From NCBI GenBank assembly GCA_963840785.1, contig CAWJAF010000007.1:62001-126000 (forward strand): a stretch of DNA of 64,000 nucleotides, given 5' to 3'. This document shows, piece by piece, positions 30,073 through 38,742 of this stretch; the stretch's first letter is position 1, and each line of letters starts with the position of its first letter. The notes beneath the pieces were generated by a model. It saw only the letters and a program-made list of their open reading frames with translations. It did no database searches and was not told the origin of the DNA. This DNA comes from JALYOK01 sp963840785 (lineage in GTDB: Bacteria > Pseudomonadota > Gammaproteobacteria > Burkholderiales > JALYOK01). Both the position numbers and the translations under genes were made by a program.

Positions 30073-30091
30073 GAGCAGCGCAACGCTGCTC
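30073..30091 (+). terminator. Hairpin downstream of metK
   Basis: A perfect 8-base-pair stem GAGCAGCG/CGCTGCTC with a CAA loop lies just after the metK coding region and just before the riboswitch. The T-run is poor, so termination would be weak. Confidence 0.45.
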
Positions 30092-30103
30092 TTAACATCT
30101 ACT

Positions 30104-30190
30104 TGGCTCTGAGGGGCGCTGCACGGGGAAGTTTCAACACCTCGCCAGGCTCAGGGATTCAAGGGTAAAGCTTCAACCGCGCTCATTCAT
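30104..30190 (+). promoter_or_regulatory. SAH riboswitch controlling ahcY
   Basis: The leader shows the S-adenosylhomocysteine riboswitch pattern known upstream of ahcY: CTGAGGGGCGCTGCACGG, then CCAGGCTCAGGG, then ACCGCGCTCA. CTGAG (30109-30113) pairs with CTCAG (30150-30154) as P1, and GGGCGC (from 30114) can pair with GCGCTC (30179-30184) as the pseudoknot. It would raise ahcY expression when SAH builds up. The ahcY ATG follows 23 bases later, after a GGAGAA ribosome-binding site. Confidence 0.85.
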
Positions 30191-30213
30191 TAACTTGAAT
30201 GGAGAACTGACCT

Positions 30214-31628
30214 ATGAACGCAATCCTCGAAAAAGCTCACCAGGACTACCAAGTCGCCGACATGAAATTGGCCGACTGGGGTCGCAAAGAAATCAAAATC
30301 GCCGAAACGGAAATGCCCGGCTTGATGGCGATCCGCGAAGAATTCGCGAAAGCGCAGCCGCTCAAAGGCGCGCGCATAACCGGCTCGTTGCACATGACGA
30401 TCCAAACCGCCGTGTTGATCGAAACCTTGCAAGCCCTCGGCGCGCAAGTTCGCTGGGCATCGTGCAATATTTTCTCGACGCAAGATCACGCCGCCGCCGC
30501 GATCGCCGCGACCGGCACGCCGGTGTTCGCCTATAAAGGCGAAACGCTGGAAGAATATTGGGACTACACCCACCGCATTTTCGAGTGGGGTGACGGCGTT
30601 TACTCCAACATGATTTTGGACGATGGCGGCGACGCAACGTTGCTGTTGCACCTCGGCGCGCGCGCCGAAAAAGATGCCTCGCTGATAGCGAAAGCCGGCA
30701 GCGAAGAAGAAAAATTTCTGTTCGCCGCGATCAAGAAAACCTTGGTGTCCAATCCCGGCTGGTATTCCAAGCGCCTGCCGCAATCAAAGGCGTGACGGAA
30801 GAGACCACCACCGGCGTGCATCGTTTGTATCAAATGCACAAAGAAGGCAAGCTTGCATTCCCGGCGATCAACGTGAACGACAGCGTCACCAAATCGAAGT
30901 TCGATAACCTTTACGGTTGCCGCGAATCCTTGGTCGACGGCATCAAGCGCGCGACCGATGTGATGATCGCGGGTAAAGTTGCCGTCGTCGCCGGTTATGG
31001 CGACGTGGGCAAAGGCTCCGCACAAGCGTTGCGCGCGTTGTCCGCGCAAGTTTGGGTGACAGAAATCGATCCGATTTGCGCACTGCAAGCGGCGATGGAA
31101 GGCTACCGCGTCGTCACCATGGATTACGCCGCCGACAAGGCCGATATTTTCGTCACGGCCACCGGCAACTTCCATGTCATCACCCACGATCACATGGCGA
31201 AAATGAAAGACCAAGCCATCGTCTGCAACATCGGCCATTTCGATAACGAAATCGACGTCGCCGGTGTCGAGAAATATCAGTGGGAAGAAATCAAACCGCA
31301 AGTCGATCACATCATTTTCCCCGACGGCAAGCGCATCATCATGCTCGCCAAGGGCCGCTTGGTGAATCTGGGTTGCGGCACGGGCCATCCTAGCTATGTG
31401 ATGAGTTCGTCGTTCGCCAATCAGACCATTGCGCAGATTGAGTTGTACGCAAACACCGCGAAATATCCCGTCGGCGTTTACGTGTTGCCGAAGCATCTCG
31501 ATGAAAAAGTCGCGCGCTTGCAGCTGAAAAAACTGAATGCGCAGTTGACCGAATTGAGCGATACGCAGGCTGCGTATATCAGCGTGCAGAAGCAAGGGCC
31601 GTACAAAGCGGATCACTACCGCTACTAA
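30214..31628 (+). pseudogene. ahcY: Adenosylhomocysteinase AhcY, one frameshift
   Basis: AhcY splits S-adenosylhomocysteine to adenosine and homocysteine, relieving methyltransferase inhibition. The first 190 residues (DMKLADWGRKEIKIAE, GSLHMTIQTAVLIE, WASCNIFSTQDHAAAA) are in one frame, and the rest, from VTEETTTGVHRLYQM through the NAD site VAGYGDVGKGSAQALR to the C-terminal KADHYRY, in another. One shift near 30775-30785 joins them at the expected AIKGVTEET. Length and motifs are normal. Confidence 0.9.
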
Positions 31629-31703
31629 GTCTCTGAGTGGATTGCGGCGGCGAAGCGAACCGCGCATTTGCTGCCGCGAAATGCTCAATCATCCTTACCT
31701 CTT

Positions 31704-31781
31704 GTCATTGCGAGCAACGCGAAGCGATCTCGATTTTCCGGCCCAAGAAATACGAGATTGCTTCGCGTTGCTCGCAATGAC
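31704..31781. repeat. Long inverted repeat of the TCATTGCGAG interspersed type
   Basis: Two 29-base arms (31704-31732 and 31753-31781) are inverted copies with one mismatch around a 20-base spacer. The arms start GTCATTGCGAGCAACGCGAA, resembling a short interspersed repeat seen in many bacterial genomes. It occupies the ahcY-metF gap and could fold into a strong RNA hairpin. Confidence 0.85.
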
Positions 31782-31816
31782 CGGATTCGAGTCTATTTCT
31801 GATAAGTACGACAAAC

Positions 31817-32653
31817 ATGACCGCTCCCTCACGAACCTTCAGCTTTGAATTTTTTCCGCCGAAGACCCCAGAAGGCGCGGAGAAATTGCGCGTCGTTCGC
31901 AAACAACTCGCGCAGCTGAATCCGGCGTTTTTCTCGGTCACTTTCGGCGCCGGCGGCTCGACGCAAGACCGCACGCTCGAGACCGTGTTAGAGATTCAAG
32001 CCGATGGCTCCGACGCCGCGCCACATCTATCTTGCATCGGTTCGACGCAAGAAAACATTCGCGCGATTTTGCGAAAATATCGCGACAGCGGCATCAAACA
32101 TATCGTCGCGCTACGCGGCGATTTGCCGTCCGGCACCTATGGCACCGGCGAATTTCGCTATGCCAACGAGCTAGTCGAATTCATCCGCAAAGAAACCGGC
32201 GATCATTTTCAGATCGAAGTCGCGGCCTATCCCGAATTCCATCCGCAAGCCCGCTCCGCGCAAGAAAATTTGCAGCACTTCAAACAAAAAGTCGATGCCG
32301 GCGCGAACGCCGCGATTACGCAATATTTTTTCAACGCCGACGCGTACTTTCATTTCGTCGACGAATGCCAGGCGATGAACATCGCGATTCCCATCGTGCC
32401 GGGCATTATGCCGATCAACAATTTCAGCCAACTCGCACGATTTTCCGATGCCTGCGGCGCAGAAATTCCGCGCTGGATGCGATTAAAAATGCAAAGTTAT
32501 GGCGACGACGTCGCATCGATTCGCGCGTTTGGTTTAGATGTGATTTGCGCGCTGTGCGATCGCCTGCTGTCGCAAGGCGCGCCGGGTTTACATTTCTACA
32601 CGCTCAATCAAGCGGGAACGACCAGTACCATTTGGCAACGGCTCGGGCTTTAG
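31817..32653 (+). CDS. metF: 5,10-methylenetetrahydrofolate reductase MetF
   Basis: A 278-residue flavoprotein (TIM barrel) that supplies methyl-tetrahydrofolate for methionine synthesis. Typical stretches are SFEFFPPKTPEG with the catalytic Glu, FFSVTFGAGGSTQDRT, HIVALRGDLP and NAAITQYFF. Intact, in contrast to metK and ahcY just upstream. The set metK-ahcY-metF forms the activated methyl cycle. Confidence 0.95.
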   Translation: MTAPSRTFSFEFFPPKTPEGAEKLRVVRKQLAQLNPAFFSVTFGAGGSTQDRTLETVLEIQADGSDAAPHLSCIGSTQENIRAILRKYRDSGIKHIVALRGDLPSGTYGTGEFRYANELVEFIRKETGDHFQIEVAAYPEFHPQARSAQENLQHFKQKVDAGANAAITQYFFNADAYFHFVDECQAMNIAIPIVPGIMPINNFSQLARFSDACGAEIPRWMRLKMQSYGDDVASIRAFGLDVICALCDRLLSQGAPGLHFYTLNQAGTTSTIWQRLGL

Positions 32654-32692
32654 AAATAAGCAATCGCAACGTTGGCAATGCGACACAGCCGC

Positions 32693-33550
32693 TTAGGACG
32701 TTGCATTTACTCCGTGCGCTTTCATAACTTCCGATTTCAGCGTCTGCCAAATTAACAAATGCAATTCCACGAAACGCGGCGTCATGCGAATCTCCGCGAC
32801 ATCGCGCGGGCGCGGCAGATCGATGGCGAATTCGCCGACCGGATGACACTCCGGTCCCGCCGATAAAACAACGACGCGATCGGCGAGGGAAATCGCTTCT
32901 TCGAGATCGTGGGTGACGAAGACGACGGATTTTTTGTCTTCCGCCCAAAGCGCGAGCAATTCGTTTTCCATCAACTCGCGGGTTTGAATATCCAGCGCAC
33001 TGAAGGGCTCGTCCATCAACAAAATTTTCGGATTGAGCGCAAGAATTTGGGCTAGTGCCACGCGCTTTTTCATACCGCCGGAGAGCTGGTGTGGATAACG
33101 TTCACCGTGCGTGCTTAAGCCGACACGCTGCAACCAGTCGCGCGCGGTTTTGTTCGCGTTGCGCTCCGATTCGCCGCGAAACGCGAGACCGAGGGCGACG
33201 TTATCCAGCGCGTTTTTCCACGGCAACAATGCGTCGGCTTGAAACATATACGCCGCATCGCGATTCAAGCCGCGTAACGGTTTATCGAAAACTTTAACCT
33301 CGCCTTCGGTCGGCGCGATCAATCCGGCAGCGACATTTAGTAGCGTAGATTTTCCACAACCGGTCGGACCAACCAGCGCGACGAATTCGCCATTCTTTAC
33401 TTCAAGCGATGCGTCAGAGACCGCCACGTAACGCGGCGCTTCGGGCATATTGCCTGGAAAGGCGCATGTAATATGGCTCAGGGACAAGGCGGGTATCGCC
33501 GCCTCGGCGATTTCTGCCTTGAGCTTATCGGCGAATTGAATAAAACTCAC
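32693..33550 (-). CDS. ABC transporter ATP-binding protein, nitrate/sulfonate/taurine (SsuB/TauB) type
   Basis: A 285-residue ATPase with Walker A GPTGCGKST (61-69), signature LSGGMKKRVALAQ, Walker B ILLMDEPFSALD and switch His in VTHDLEEA. It overlaps the upstream binding-protein gene by four bases (ATGA). No permease gene is present beside it, which is unusual for this three-gene class. Substrate class is inferred from similarity to SsuB/TauB/NrtD-type ATPases. Confidence 0.88.
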   Translation of the reverse strand: MSFIQFADKLKAEIAEAAIPALSLSHITCAFPGNMPEAPRYVAVSDASLEVKNGEFVALVGPTGCGKSTLLNVAAGLIAPTEGEVKVFDKPLRGLNRDAAYMFQADALLPWKNALDNVALGLAFRGESERNANKTARDWLQRVGLSTHGERYPHQLSGGMKKRVALAQILALNPKILLMDEPFSALDIQTRELMENELLALWAEDKKSVVFVTHDLEEAISLADRVVVLSAGPECHPVGEFAIDLPRPRDVAEIRMTPRFVELHLLIWQTLKSEVMKAHGVNATS

Positions 33551-34569
33551 TTCAATTTCCCCAACGCGTTTTTCACAAACGTCATATCGTAAGTTTGATC
33601 GAGCCAGACCACCGGCGAGCGTTTCACCGTAGCATTGTGCGCTTTCAACACTTCATAACTATTTTTCACTGCAGCCGCCGTGATCATGCCGTCCGGCGAA
33701 TAATTCGCGCGCAACTTTTCGAATACTTCAAGATAAAGCGCTTTATCGCCGAGCAAATATTCCGGCGGCAATGTCGCGACGAGTTGATCGGGCGTCGCCG
33801 TTTTAATCCATTTCAACGCCCGCACCATCGCGTTCGTCACCGCCTGAATGGTTTTTGGATTGTCCTTGATAAAACTGGCTTTCGCATACAACGTCCCGCT
33901 CAACATCGGCCCACCGAACACATCGCGCGTTCCTTTCAGCGTAGTGGTTTCGGCGAAGATGGTCATCGCGCCTTGTTTCTCCAACATCGTCATCACCGGC
34001 TCAACGTTCACCATCGCGTCGATCTGGCCGGATTTCATCGCTGCGACTGCCTGCGGCCCAGTGCCGACGCCGATCACCGACACATCATCGGGTTTGAGGT
34101 GCACCGACGCGAGCAAGTGATCGAGCATCATGTGCGTTGTCGATCCCGGCGCGGTCACGCCGACTTTCATCCCTTTCAAATCTTTGTGCCACGTGTAGCT
34201 CGCCGCCTTGGCTTTGGAAATGCCGAGCGCGATGCCCGGGTTCGTGCTGAGCAACACAAACGCCGACAACTTTTGCGCCATGGTTTGCATGTGGATGGTG
34301 TGATCGAATCCGCCGGCGACGACATCAGCGCTGCCGCCCATCAGCGCCTGCAACGATTTCGCGCCGCCGGGGAAATCGGGAATCTCGACGTTCAATCCTT
34401 CGTCTTTGAAATAACCCAAGCGCTCCGCCAGCGTTAACGGCAAATAAAACAGCGTCGCCTTGCCGCCTACGGCGATGGTGAGGTTGGGCTTTTCCAAGGT
34501 TTCGCCATTGGCAAACGTCACGAAAAATCCACAGCACAGTAGAAAAAAGAAACGAATAAAGGCGCGCAT
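33547..34569 (-). CDS. ABC transporter substrate-binding protein, NMT1/SsuA type
   Basis: A 340-residue exported protein with an N-terminal signal (FIRFFFLLCCGFFVTFANG) and an NMT1/THI5-like periplasmic fold: LPLTLAERLGYFKDEGLNVE, LQALMGGSADVVAGGFDHT, KVGVTAPGSTTHMM. Such proteins bind sulfonates, nitrate, riboflavin precursors or similar small anions; the ligand cannot be told. It is first in a two-gene unit with the ATPase. Confidence 0.87.
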   Translation of the reverse strand: MRAFIRFFFLLCCGFFVTFANGETLEKPNLTIAVGGKATLFYLPLTLAERLGYFKDEGLNVEIPDFPGGAKSLQALMGGSADVVAGGFDHTIHMQTMAQKLSAFVLLSTNPGIALGISKAKAASYTWHKDLKGMKVGVTAPGSTTHMMLDHLLASVHLKPDDVSVIGVGTGPQAVAAMKSGQIDAMVNVEPVMTMLEKQGAMTIFAETTTLKGTRDVFGGPMLSGTLYAKASFIKDNPKTIQAVTNAMVRALKWIKTATPDQLVATLPPEYLLGDKALYLEVFEKLRANYSPDGMITAAAVKNSYEVLKAHNATVKRSPVVWLDQTYDMTFVKNALGKLK

Positions 34570-35093
34570 GCGATGCTTTGTTTAAAGGTCGATGAGTGAT
34601 TCTACCGAAAAGTTTGGGGAATGATTGCTGCGCCTCAAAGAATAAACGGGAAATTTCGGCGCGTTGGCACAAGAAGTAAGCGTGTTGCGACAGCTTTGGG
34701 CGATTTGCGAACGAAAATTATTGACACGATATATGTCCAGTAATTGACGACAATTTTTCGCGCAATGAGGTATGCGAGATTAGGCGCGTGACTTGGACTT
34801 TTGTGCAAATTTTGTTGCGCAGCGTAACGGTCAGCTTACGGTAACGCAAAGCGCGGTTTACGAGCCATGCCAACGTATGGCTGACCGACAATGATCGAAG
34901 TACTAATTGGCTAGTGTAGTCTCATAGGCAACACATAAATGCGGGAGAGGCCGCACTTTAAAGTCACAAATGTTCACAGAAGAAATTTCGTTGAAGGTTA
35001 TTCTGACGAAAGCAATGCGGTATCGTTTTGGGTACGAAAGAAGTTAAACGATAAGTTACCCCTACAAATAAATTGATGCAAACAAGGAAAAAT
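34570..35093. other. Gene-free intergenic region of 524 bases
   Basis: No convincing coding frame is seen. It contains a short hairpin, GCCAT/ATGGC, around 34866-34883 and the ribosome-binding site AAGGAAAA for the CZB gene at its end. It probably holds the divergent promoters of the binding-protein gene and the CZB gene. Confidence 0.5.
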
Positions 35094-35456
35094 ATGGATT
35101 TAGATCAAGCAATTCGAAAACACTCCGATTGGAAAATTAAATTTCGTAGCGCCATTAATATGAAAGAGTCCATGGATGCAGTGACGATTGCCAAAGACAA
35201 TTGCTGCGATCTTGGTAAATGGCTTCACGGTGACGCGAGACTTGAACTCGGATCAAAAAACAGTTTTGTCGAATGTGTGACTAAACACGCCGCATTTCAT
35301 ATTGAAGCCGGCAAGGTGGCTGCGACAATCAATGCAAGAAAATTTAGCCACGCGGCATCAATGATCGACTCGGGCTCATCCTACGCGCTTGCCTCATCTG
35401 CGGTGGTTCGGGCAATATTAGATTTGAAAGCGGAGTCGGCTGTAAGTTTGAAATGA
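35094..35456 (+). CDS. Stand-alone CZB-domain protein (zinc-binding chemoreceptor-type sensor)
   Basis: About 120 residues making up one chemoreceptor zinc-binding (CZB) domain. The usual His/Cys ligand pattern is seen: His in AIRKHSDWKIKFR, Cys in NCCDLGKWLHG and His pair in CVTKHAAFHIEAGKV. CZB domains bind zinc and sense it or oxidants such as hypochlorous acid. Here no kinase, cyclase or receptor domain is attached and no partner gene lies beside it. ATG 35094 is chosen for its AAGGAAAA site; an ATG at 35076 is also in frame. Confidence 0.82.
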   Translation: MDLDQAIRKHSDWKIKFRSAINMKESMDAVTIAKDNCCDLGKWLHGDARLELGSKNSFVECVTKHAAFHIEAGKVAATINARKFSHAASMIDSGSSYALASSAVVRAILDLKAESAVSLK

Positions 35457-35687
35457 ACAGCGGGTGATGGGGCGGACCACACTTAGCGAACACCGCTATC
35501 TCTGAAACTTGACGTGCCGTTGTGCGCAGCAATGGCCGGATTGTTGGCCGCCTCTGCCCAACTACTCGATTGTCGCCGATAGCAAATCGATCCGATTCGT
35601 TGCGCAATGCTCATTCGATTCGAATTTTCTTAGCGCGAAATCTGAGGTCTTTTTTTTAACCAGCTCAGGTTCGAGCAATCTTGGGGC

Positions 35688-36959
35688 TTATGGCCGCGAC
35701 ACGGGGAAGTTAACTCGAAAACAACTTCCGCCACCTCCGCGTGCGACGCATTCGACCGATCCGTGGTGACGTAATGCGATTTGTTTCACCAGCGCTAATC
35801 CCAATCCAACACCACCATCGCGTTCGCGCGCGCCGGGCAATCGATAAAACGGTTCGAAGATTTTCTCGCGTTCGCTTTCCGGCACGCCGGGGCCTCGGTC
35901 GCAAATTTCGAGGGTGATCGTTTGGTTTTCAGCACGAGTGAGTGCGACGCTGATGGGCGCGGTGCCGCCGTAGCGGCGTGCGTTGTCGAGCAAGTTGCGA
36001 ATCAAGCGGCGCAATAGTTTTGCGTCACCTTGAAAGCGAATCACTTCGGCTTCCAATTCCACATCGACGCGCGCGCACTCTTCGGCGACTAACGCGGTTA
36101 AGTCAATTTCCTCGCGTACGATCGATTCGGCGGAGGTCGCGTCCAAGCGGCTTGCGAGCAAGATTTCGTCGATGAGTTGATCGAGTTCGCGGATATTTTG
36201 CTGCAGCTCCGTTGTCGTTTTCGCATCGTCGCCTTGCCGCGTTTCCAGCGCCATGCGGATGCGCGCTAAGGGCGAGCGCAACTCGTGCGAGGCGTTGGCG
36301 AGCAAGGTTTTTTGTGACGCGACGAGTTGTTCGATTCGCGCGGCCGACGCGTTGAAACTTGCGGCGAGTTGCGCAACTTCGTCCTTGCCTTTGATCGAAA
36401 CGCGCGTGGACAATTGGCCGGCGCCGAGCGCATCGACCCCTTGCTGCAATTGCTCCAGTCGTCGCGTGAGACGGCGCACCACGGGATACGCGCCGAGGCC
36501 AACGCCGAGCGCGATCAAGGCGATCGTCGCGGCAAATCCAAATGGCGCGCGCCCACGCCAATGCGCACGGCGCGCGACGAGCCAACGACCGTCGTCTAGT
36601 TTGAGCGCGAAGGCCGGCGGGCCGCGCTCGCCATGCACCCACCCGCTTCGCATTTGATCGATGTTGGGTTTGGGTAACGGCCGCGCCGTTGCATTGGCGA
36701 TGGGTTCACCTTTTTCGCCAAACAGCGCGAGATCCGTTTCAGCCCGCCGATGCCAGCGATCAAGCGCCGCCTGTTGTTCCGCGGGCACTGCGGTGATGGG
36801 CGGTAAAATTTCACTCGCGATTTCTGCAATCGCGTCCAGGTGCGCGCCGTGATGCGCGGGGTCGAATGCCAAACGCCACGCGGCGCCAACCAATATCGCG
36901 GTCAGCAACAGGCTCGCAAGAATGGCGAGATAGATGCGGAAATACAAGCGGCGGATCAT
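35688..36959 (-). CDS. Envelope-stress sensor histidine kinase, CpxA/OmpR-type
   Basis: A 423-residue kinase with membrane segments near 9-30 and 138-160 around a periplasmic domain of about 105 residues. HAMP follows, with phospho-acceptor His225 in ANASHELRSPLARIRMALE and a HATPase domain with RNLLDNARRYGG, CDRGPGVPE and GVGLGLALVKQIALRH. It works with the response regulator 88 bases upstream, and the Spy/CpxP-like gene beyond suggests a Cpx-like envelope role. Confidence 0.88.
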   Translation of the reverse strand: MIRRLYFRIYLAILASLLLTAILVGAAWRLAFDPAHHGAHLDAIAEIASEILPPITAVPAEQQAALDRWHRRAETDLALFGEKGEPIANATARPLPKPNIDQMRSGWVHGERGPPAFALKLDDGRWLVARRAHWRGRAPFGFAATIALIALGVGLGAYPVVRRLTRRLEQLQQGVDALGAGQLSTRVSIKGKDEVAQLAASFNASAARIEQLVASQKTLLANASHELRSPLARIRMALETRQGDDAKTTTELQQNIRELDQLIDEILLASRLDATSAESIVREEIDLTALVAEECARVDVELEAEVIRFQGDAKLLRRLIRNLLDNARRYGGTAPISVALTRAENQTITLEICDRGPGVPESEREKIFEPFYRLPGARERDGGVGLGLALVKQIALRHHGSVECVARGGGGSCFRVNFPVSRP

Positions 36960-36980
36960 TTATGTGAGCATGCTGTAGAG

Positions 36981-37028
36981 TCAATGTCCATGAGGCTCTC
37001 CAGGCATGCATGACTGCGAGGCAAGTGG
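36981..37028 (+). repeat. AGGCATGCA dispersed repeat, clear copy
   Basis: ATGAGGCTCTCCAGGCATGCA followed by TGACTGCGAGGC. It lies in the 88-base gap between the response regulator and kinase genes, inside what should be one operon. Confidence 0.65.
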
Positions 37029-37047
37029 GAAGCGCTTGCTGGCACGA

Positions 37048-37767
37048 TCACTCCTGCGCTTTCGCGAACACATAACCGGTGCCACGCACGGTGATAATGC
37101 GGCGCGGATGTTTTGGGTCGTCTTCGATGGCAGCGCGAATGCGCGCGATATGCACATCGATGGAACGATCGAATGCTTCCAGTGGTTCGCCTTTAAGCAT
37201 ATCCATCAATTGCTCGCGCGTGAGCACGCGGCCGGCGTGTTCGGCCATCGCGACAAGCAAATCGAATTGATAAGAAGTCATTTCTCGTGCAACGCCATCG
37301 ATGCGGGCGGCGCGGGCATCGCGATCGATGGTGAGGCGACCAAAATGGAGCGCTTCATTGTTGCTTTGCGTGTTGGTGTTTTCGCGCCGCCGCAACACGG
37401 CGCGAATGCGTGCCAGTAACTCGCGCGGCTCGAATGGCTTGGGAACGTAATCGTCGGCGCCAATTTCAAGACCGACGACGCGATCCATCGGATCACCTTT
37501 CGCGGTGAGCATGACGATGGCTACATTCGGCGACGTATGTTTACTGTTCGGCGGCAACGCGCGAATTTGACGACAGACATCAAGCCCGTTGCCGTCGGGC
37601 AACATCAGATCGAGCAATATCAAATCGAACGGCTCGCGTTGCAAATGGATGAAGCCTTGCGCAATGTCCTCAGCCAAAGAAACCGCGAAGCCCTGTTGCT
37701 CAAGGTAGTCGCGCACCATCGCCGCGAGGCGATGGTCGTCTTCGATCATGAGGATGTGTTGCGCCAT
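37048..37767 (-). CDS. OmpR/CpxR-family response regulator
   Basis: A 239-residue regulator with acidic residues ED D (9-11), phospho-acceptor Asp53 (LLDLMLPDGNG), Lys in VPKPFEPREL and a C-terminal winged-helix domain ending DVHIARIRAAIEDDPKHPRRIITVRGTGYVF (written here only to mark the OmpR-type end). Partner of the downstream kinase. Confidence 0.9.
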   Translation of the reverse strand: MAQHILMIEDDHRLAAMVRDYLEQQGFAVSLAEDIAQGFIHLQREPFDLILLDLMLPDGNGLDVCRQIRALPPNSKHTSPNVAIVMLTAKGDPMDRVVGLEIGADDYVPKPFEPRELLARIRAVLRRRENTNTQSNNEALHFGRLTIDRDARAARIDGVAREMTSYQFDLLVAMAEHAGRVLTREQLMDMLKGEPLEAFDRSIDVHIARIRAAIEDDPKHPRRIITVRGTGYVFAKAQE

Positions 37768-37849
37768 GGGTGAATGTTATTGCATTTTTATTGACGGTGC
37801 TGTGTCTCAAAAACCGTTGTCCCTCCTAGCCCTAGGCTATCCCGTCCCC

Positions 37850-37870
37850 ACCCTCTCCCTCGGGGAGGGT
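37850..37870. repeat. CCCTCTCCC-type intergenic hairpin repeat
   Basis: ACCCTCTCCC-TCG-GGGAGGGT folds into a tight hairpin, and the following GCCGGGGTGAGGGG matches a GC-rich intergenic repeat seen in many proteobacteria. It lies between the Spy-like and response regulator genes. Confidence 0.7.
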
Positions 37871-37948
37871 GCCGGGGTGAGGGGCGGGCGCGGACAATTG
37901 TTAAGCGTTCCGAATTCTTACACGCCTAAACTGCTCGCCATTTTTGAT

Positions 37949-38464
37949 TCAGCCGTGACGCTTCTTCCATTTCGCAGCGAGTCTTACGCGCTGTTCCGGC
38001 GTCAACACTTCGGCAGCGTCGGCCAATGCTTGAGTGAAACGCTTCGATGCCGTTTCGCCCAGCTGTAATTCCTCGACGCGCAATTGTTCGATCGCGTTAC
38101 GGTCGATACTCGGCTGCGCAAGTATATCTGCTGCGCGTCCACGAGCGGCGTGGTGCTTCGCGCGAAGCGGCATCAGTTCCTTTGCGGCGTCCTTGGCAAT
38201 TTGCGCGACGCGTTGCTTTTGATCGGCCGTTGCGCCGACGTCATCGAGCATCCGATTCACCATCTTATCGATACGCTTGTCGGCTTGTTCCGGGCTCATC
38301 TGTGCCCACTTGCCGTGGCGATGATGGCCATGATGCCCCTCTGCATTGCCAAACGCTTGCATGCTTATCAGCCCTGCGGCCAGCACGGTACCAATCCCGG
38401 CGATTGCCCAGCGGCGTTTTGAGTTTGGTCGTTTCACCGATTGATTCGTTTGCTGTTCGTACAT
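37949..38464 (-). CDS. Spy/CpxP-family periplasmic stress protein
   Basis: A 171-residue protein with one N-terminal hydrophobic segment (WAIAGIGTVLAAGLISMQAFG), a His-rich stretch HHGHHRHG that could bind metal, and a helical LTxxQ-type domain ending VLTPEQRVRLAAKWKKRHG. Spy and CpxP are periplasmic chaperones and feedback regulators. Lying just upstream of the regulator and kinase genes on the same strand, it likely damps this two-component system, as CpxP does for CpxA. Confidence 0.82.
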   Translation of the reverse strand: MYEQQTNQSVKRPNSKRRWAIAGIGTVLAAGLISMQAFGNAEGHHGHHRHGKWAQMSPEQADKRIDKMVNRMLDDVGATADQKQRVAQIAKDAAKELMPLRAKHHAARGRAADILAQPSIDRNAIEQLRVEELQLGETASKRFTQALADAAEVLTPEQRVRLAAKWKKRHG

Positions 38465-38742
38465 AAAAATCTCCTTGAAGAATCCCGCGGCAACATTGCC
38501 GCATGTGAGGAATCATACGCAGCGGGTTTTGCTGCTTTGCGTGCTTCACGTAAAGTTTTGTGAAGGCGATCACACGGGAAGCGTCGAAAAATAATGAAAA
38601 ACGCCATATCGCATTGCTGCGTCGACACTTATAATCGCGCTCGGATTTCGTAGCCGGATGCATGACGAGGTGTTGCCGCTGGAAATATCACACGCAAGGC
38701 ATTGAATCGTAGTTATTAATTAATGAAAACGGACAATAAATA

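Noticed and set aside
30600..31688. 362-codon open frame antisense to ahcY
   Set aside because: Mirrors ahcY codon structure, has no recognisable domain or ribosome-binding site, and AhcY motifs on the other strand are unmistakable.
33595..34437. 280-codon open frame antisense to the ABC binding protein
   Set aside because: Arg/His-rich composition typical of a shadow frame over a GC-biased gene; the binding protein on the minus strand has clear family motifs.
36103..36642. 179-codon frame inside the histidine kinase gene
   Set aside because: Out-of-frame shadow of the kinase, very Arg/Ala-rich, no domain.
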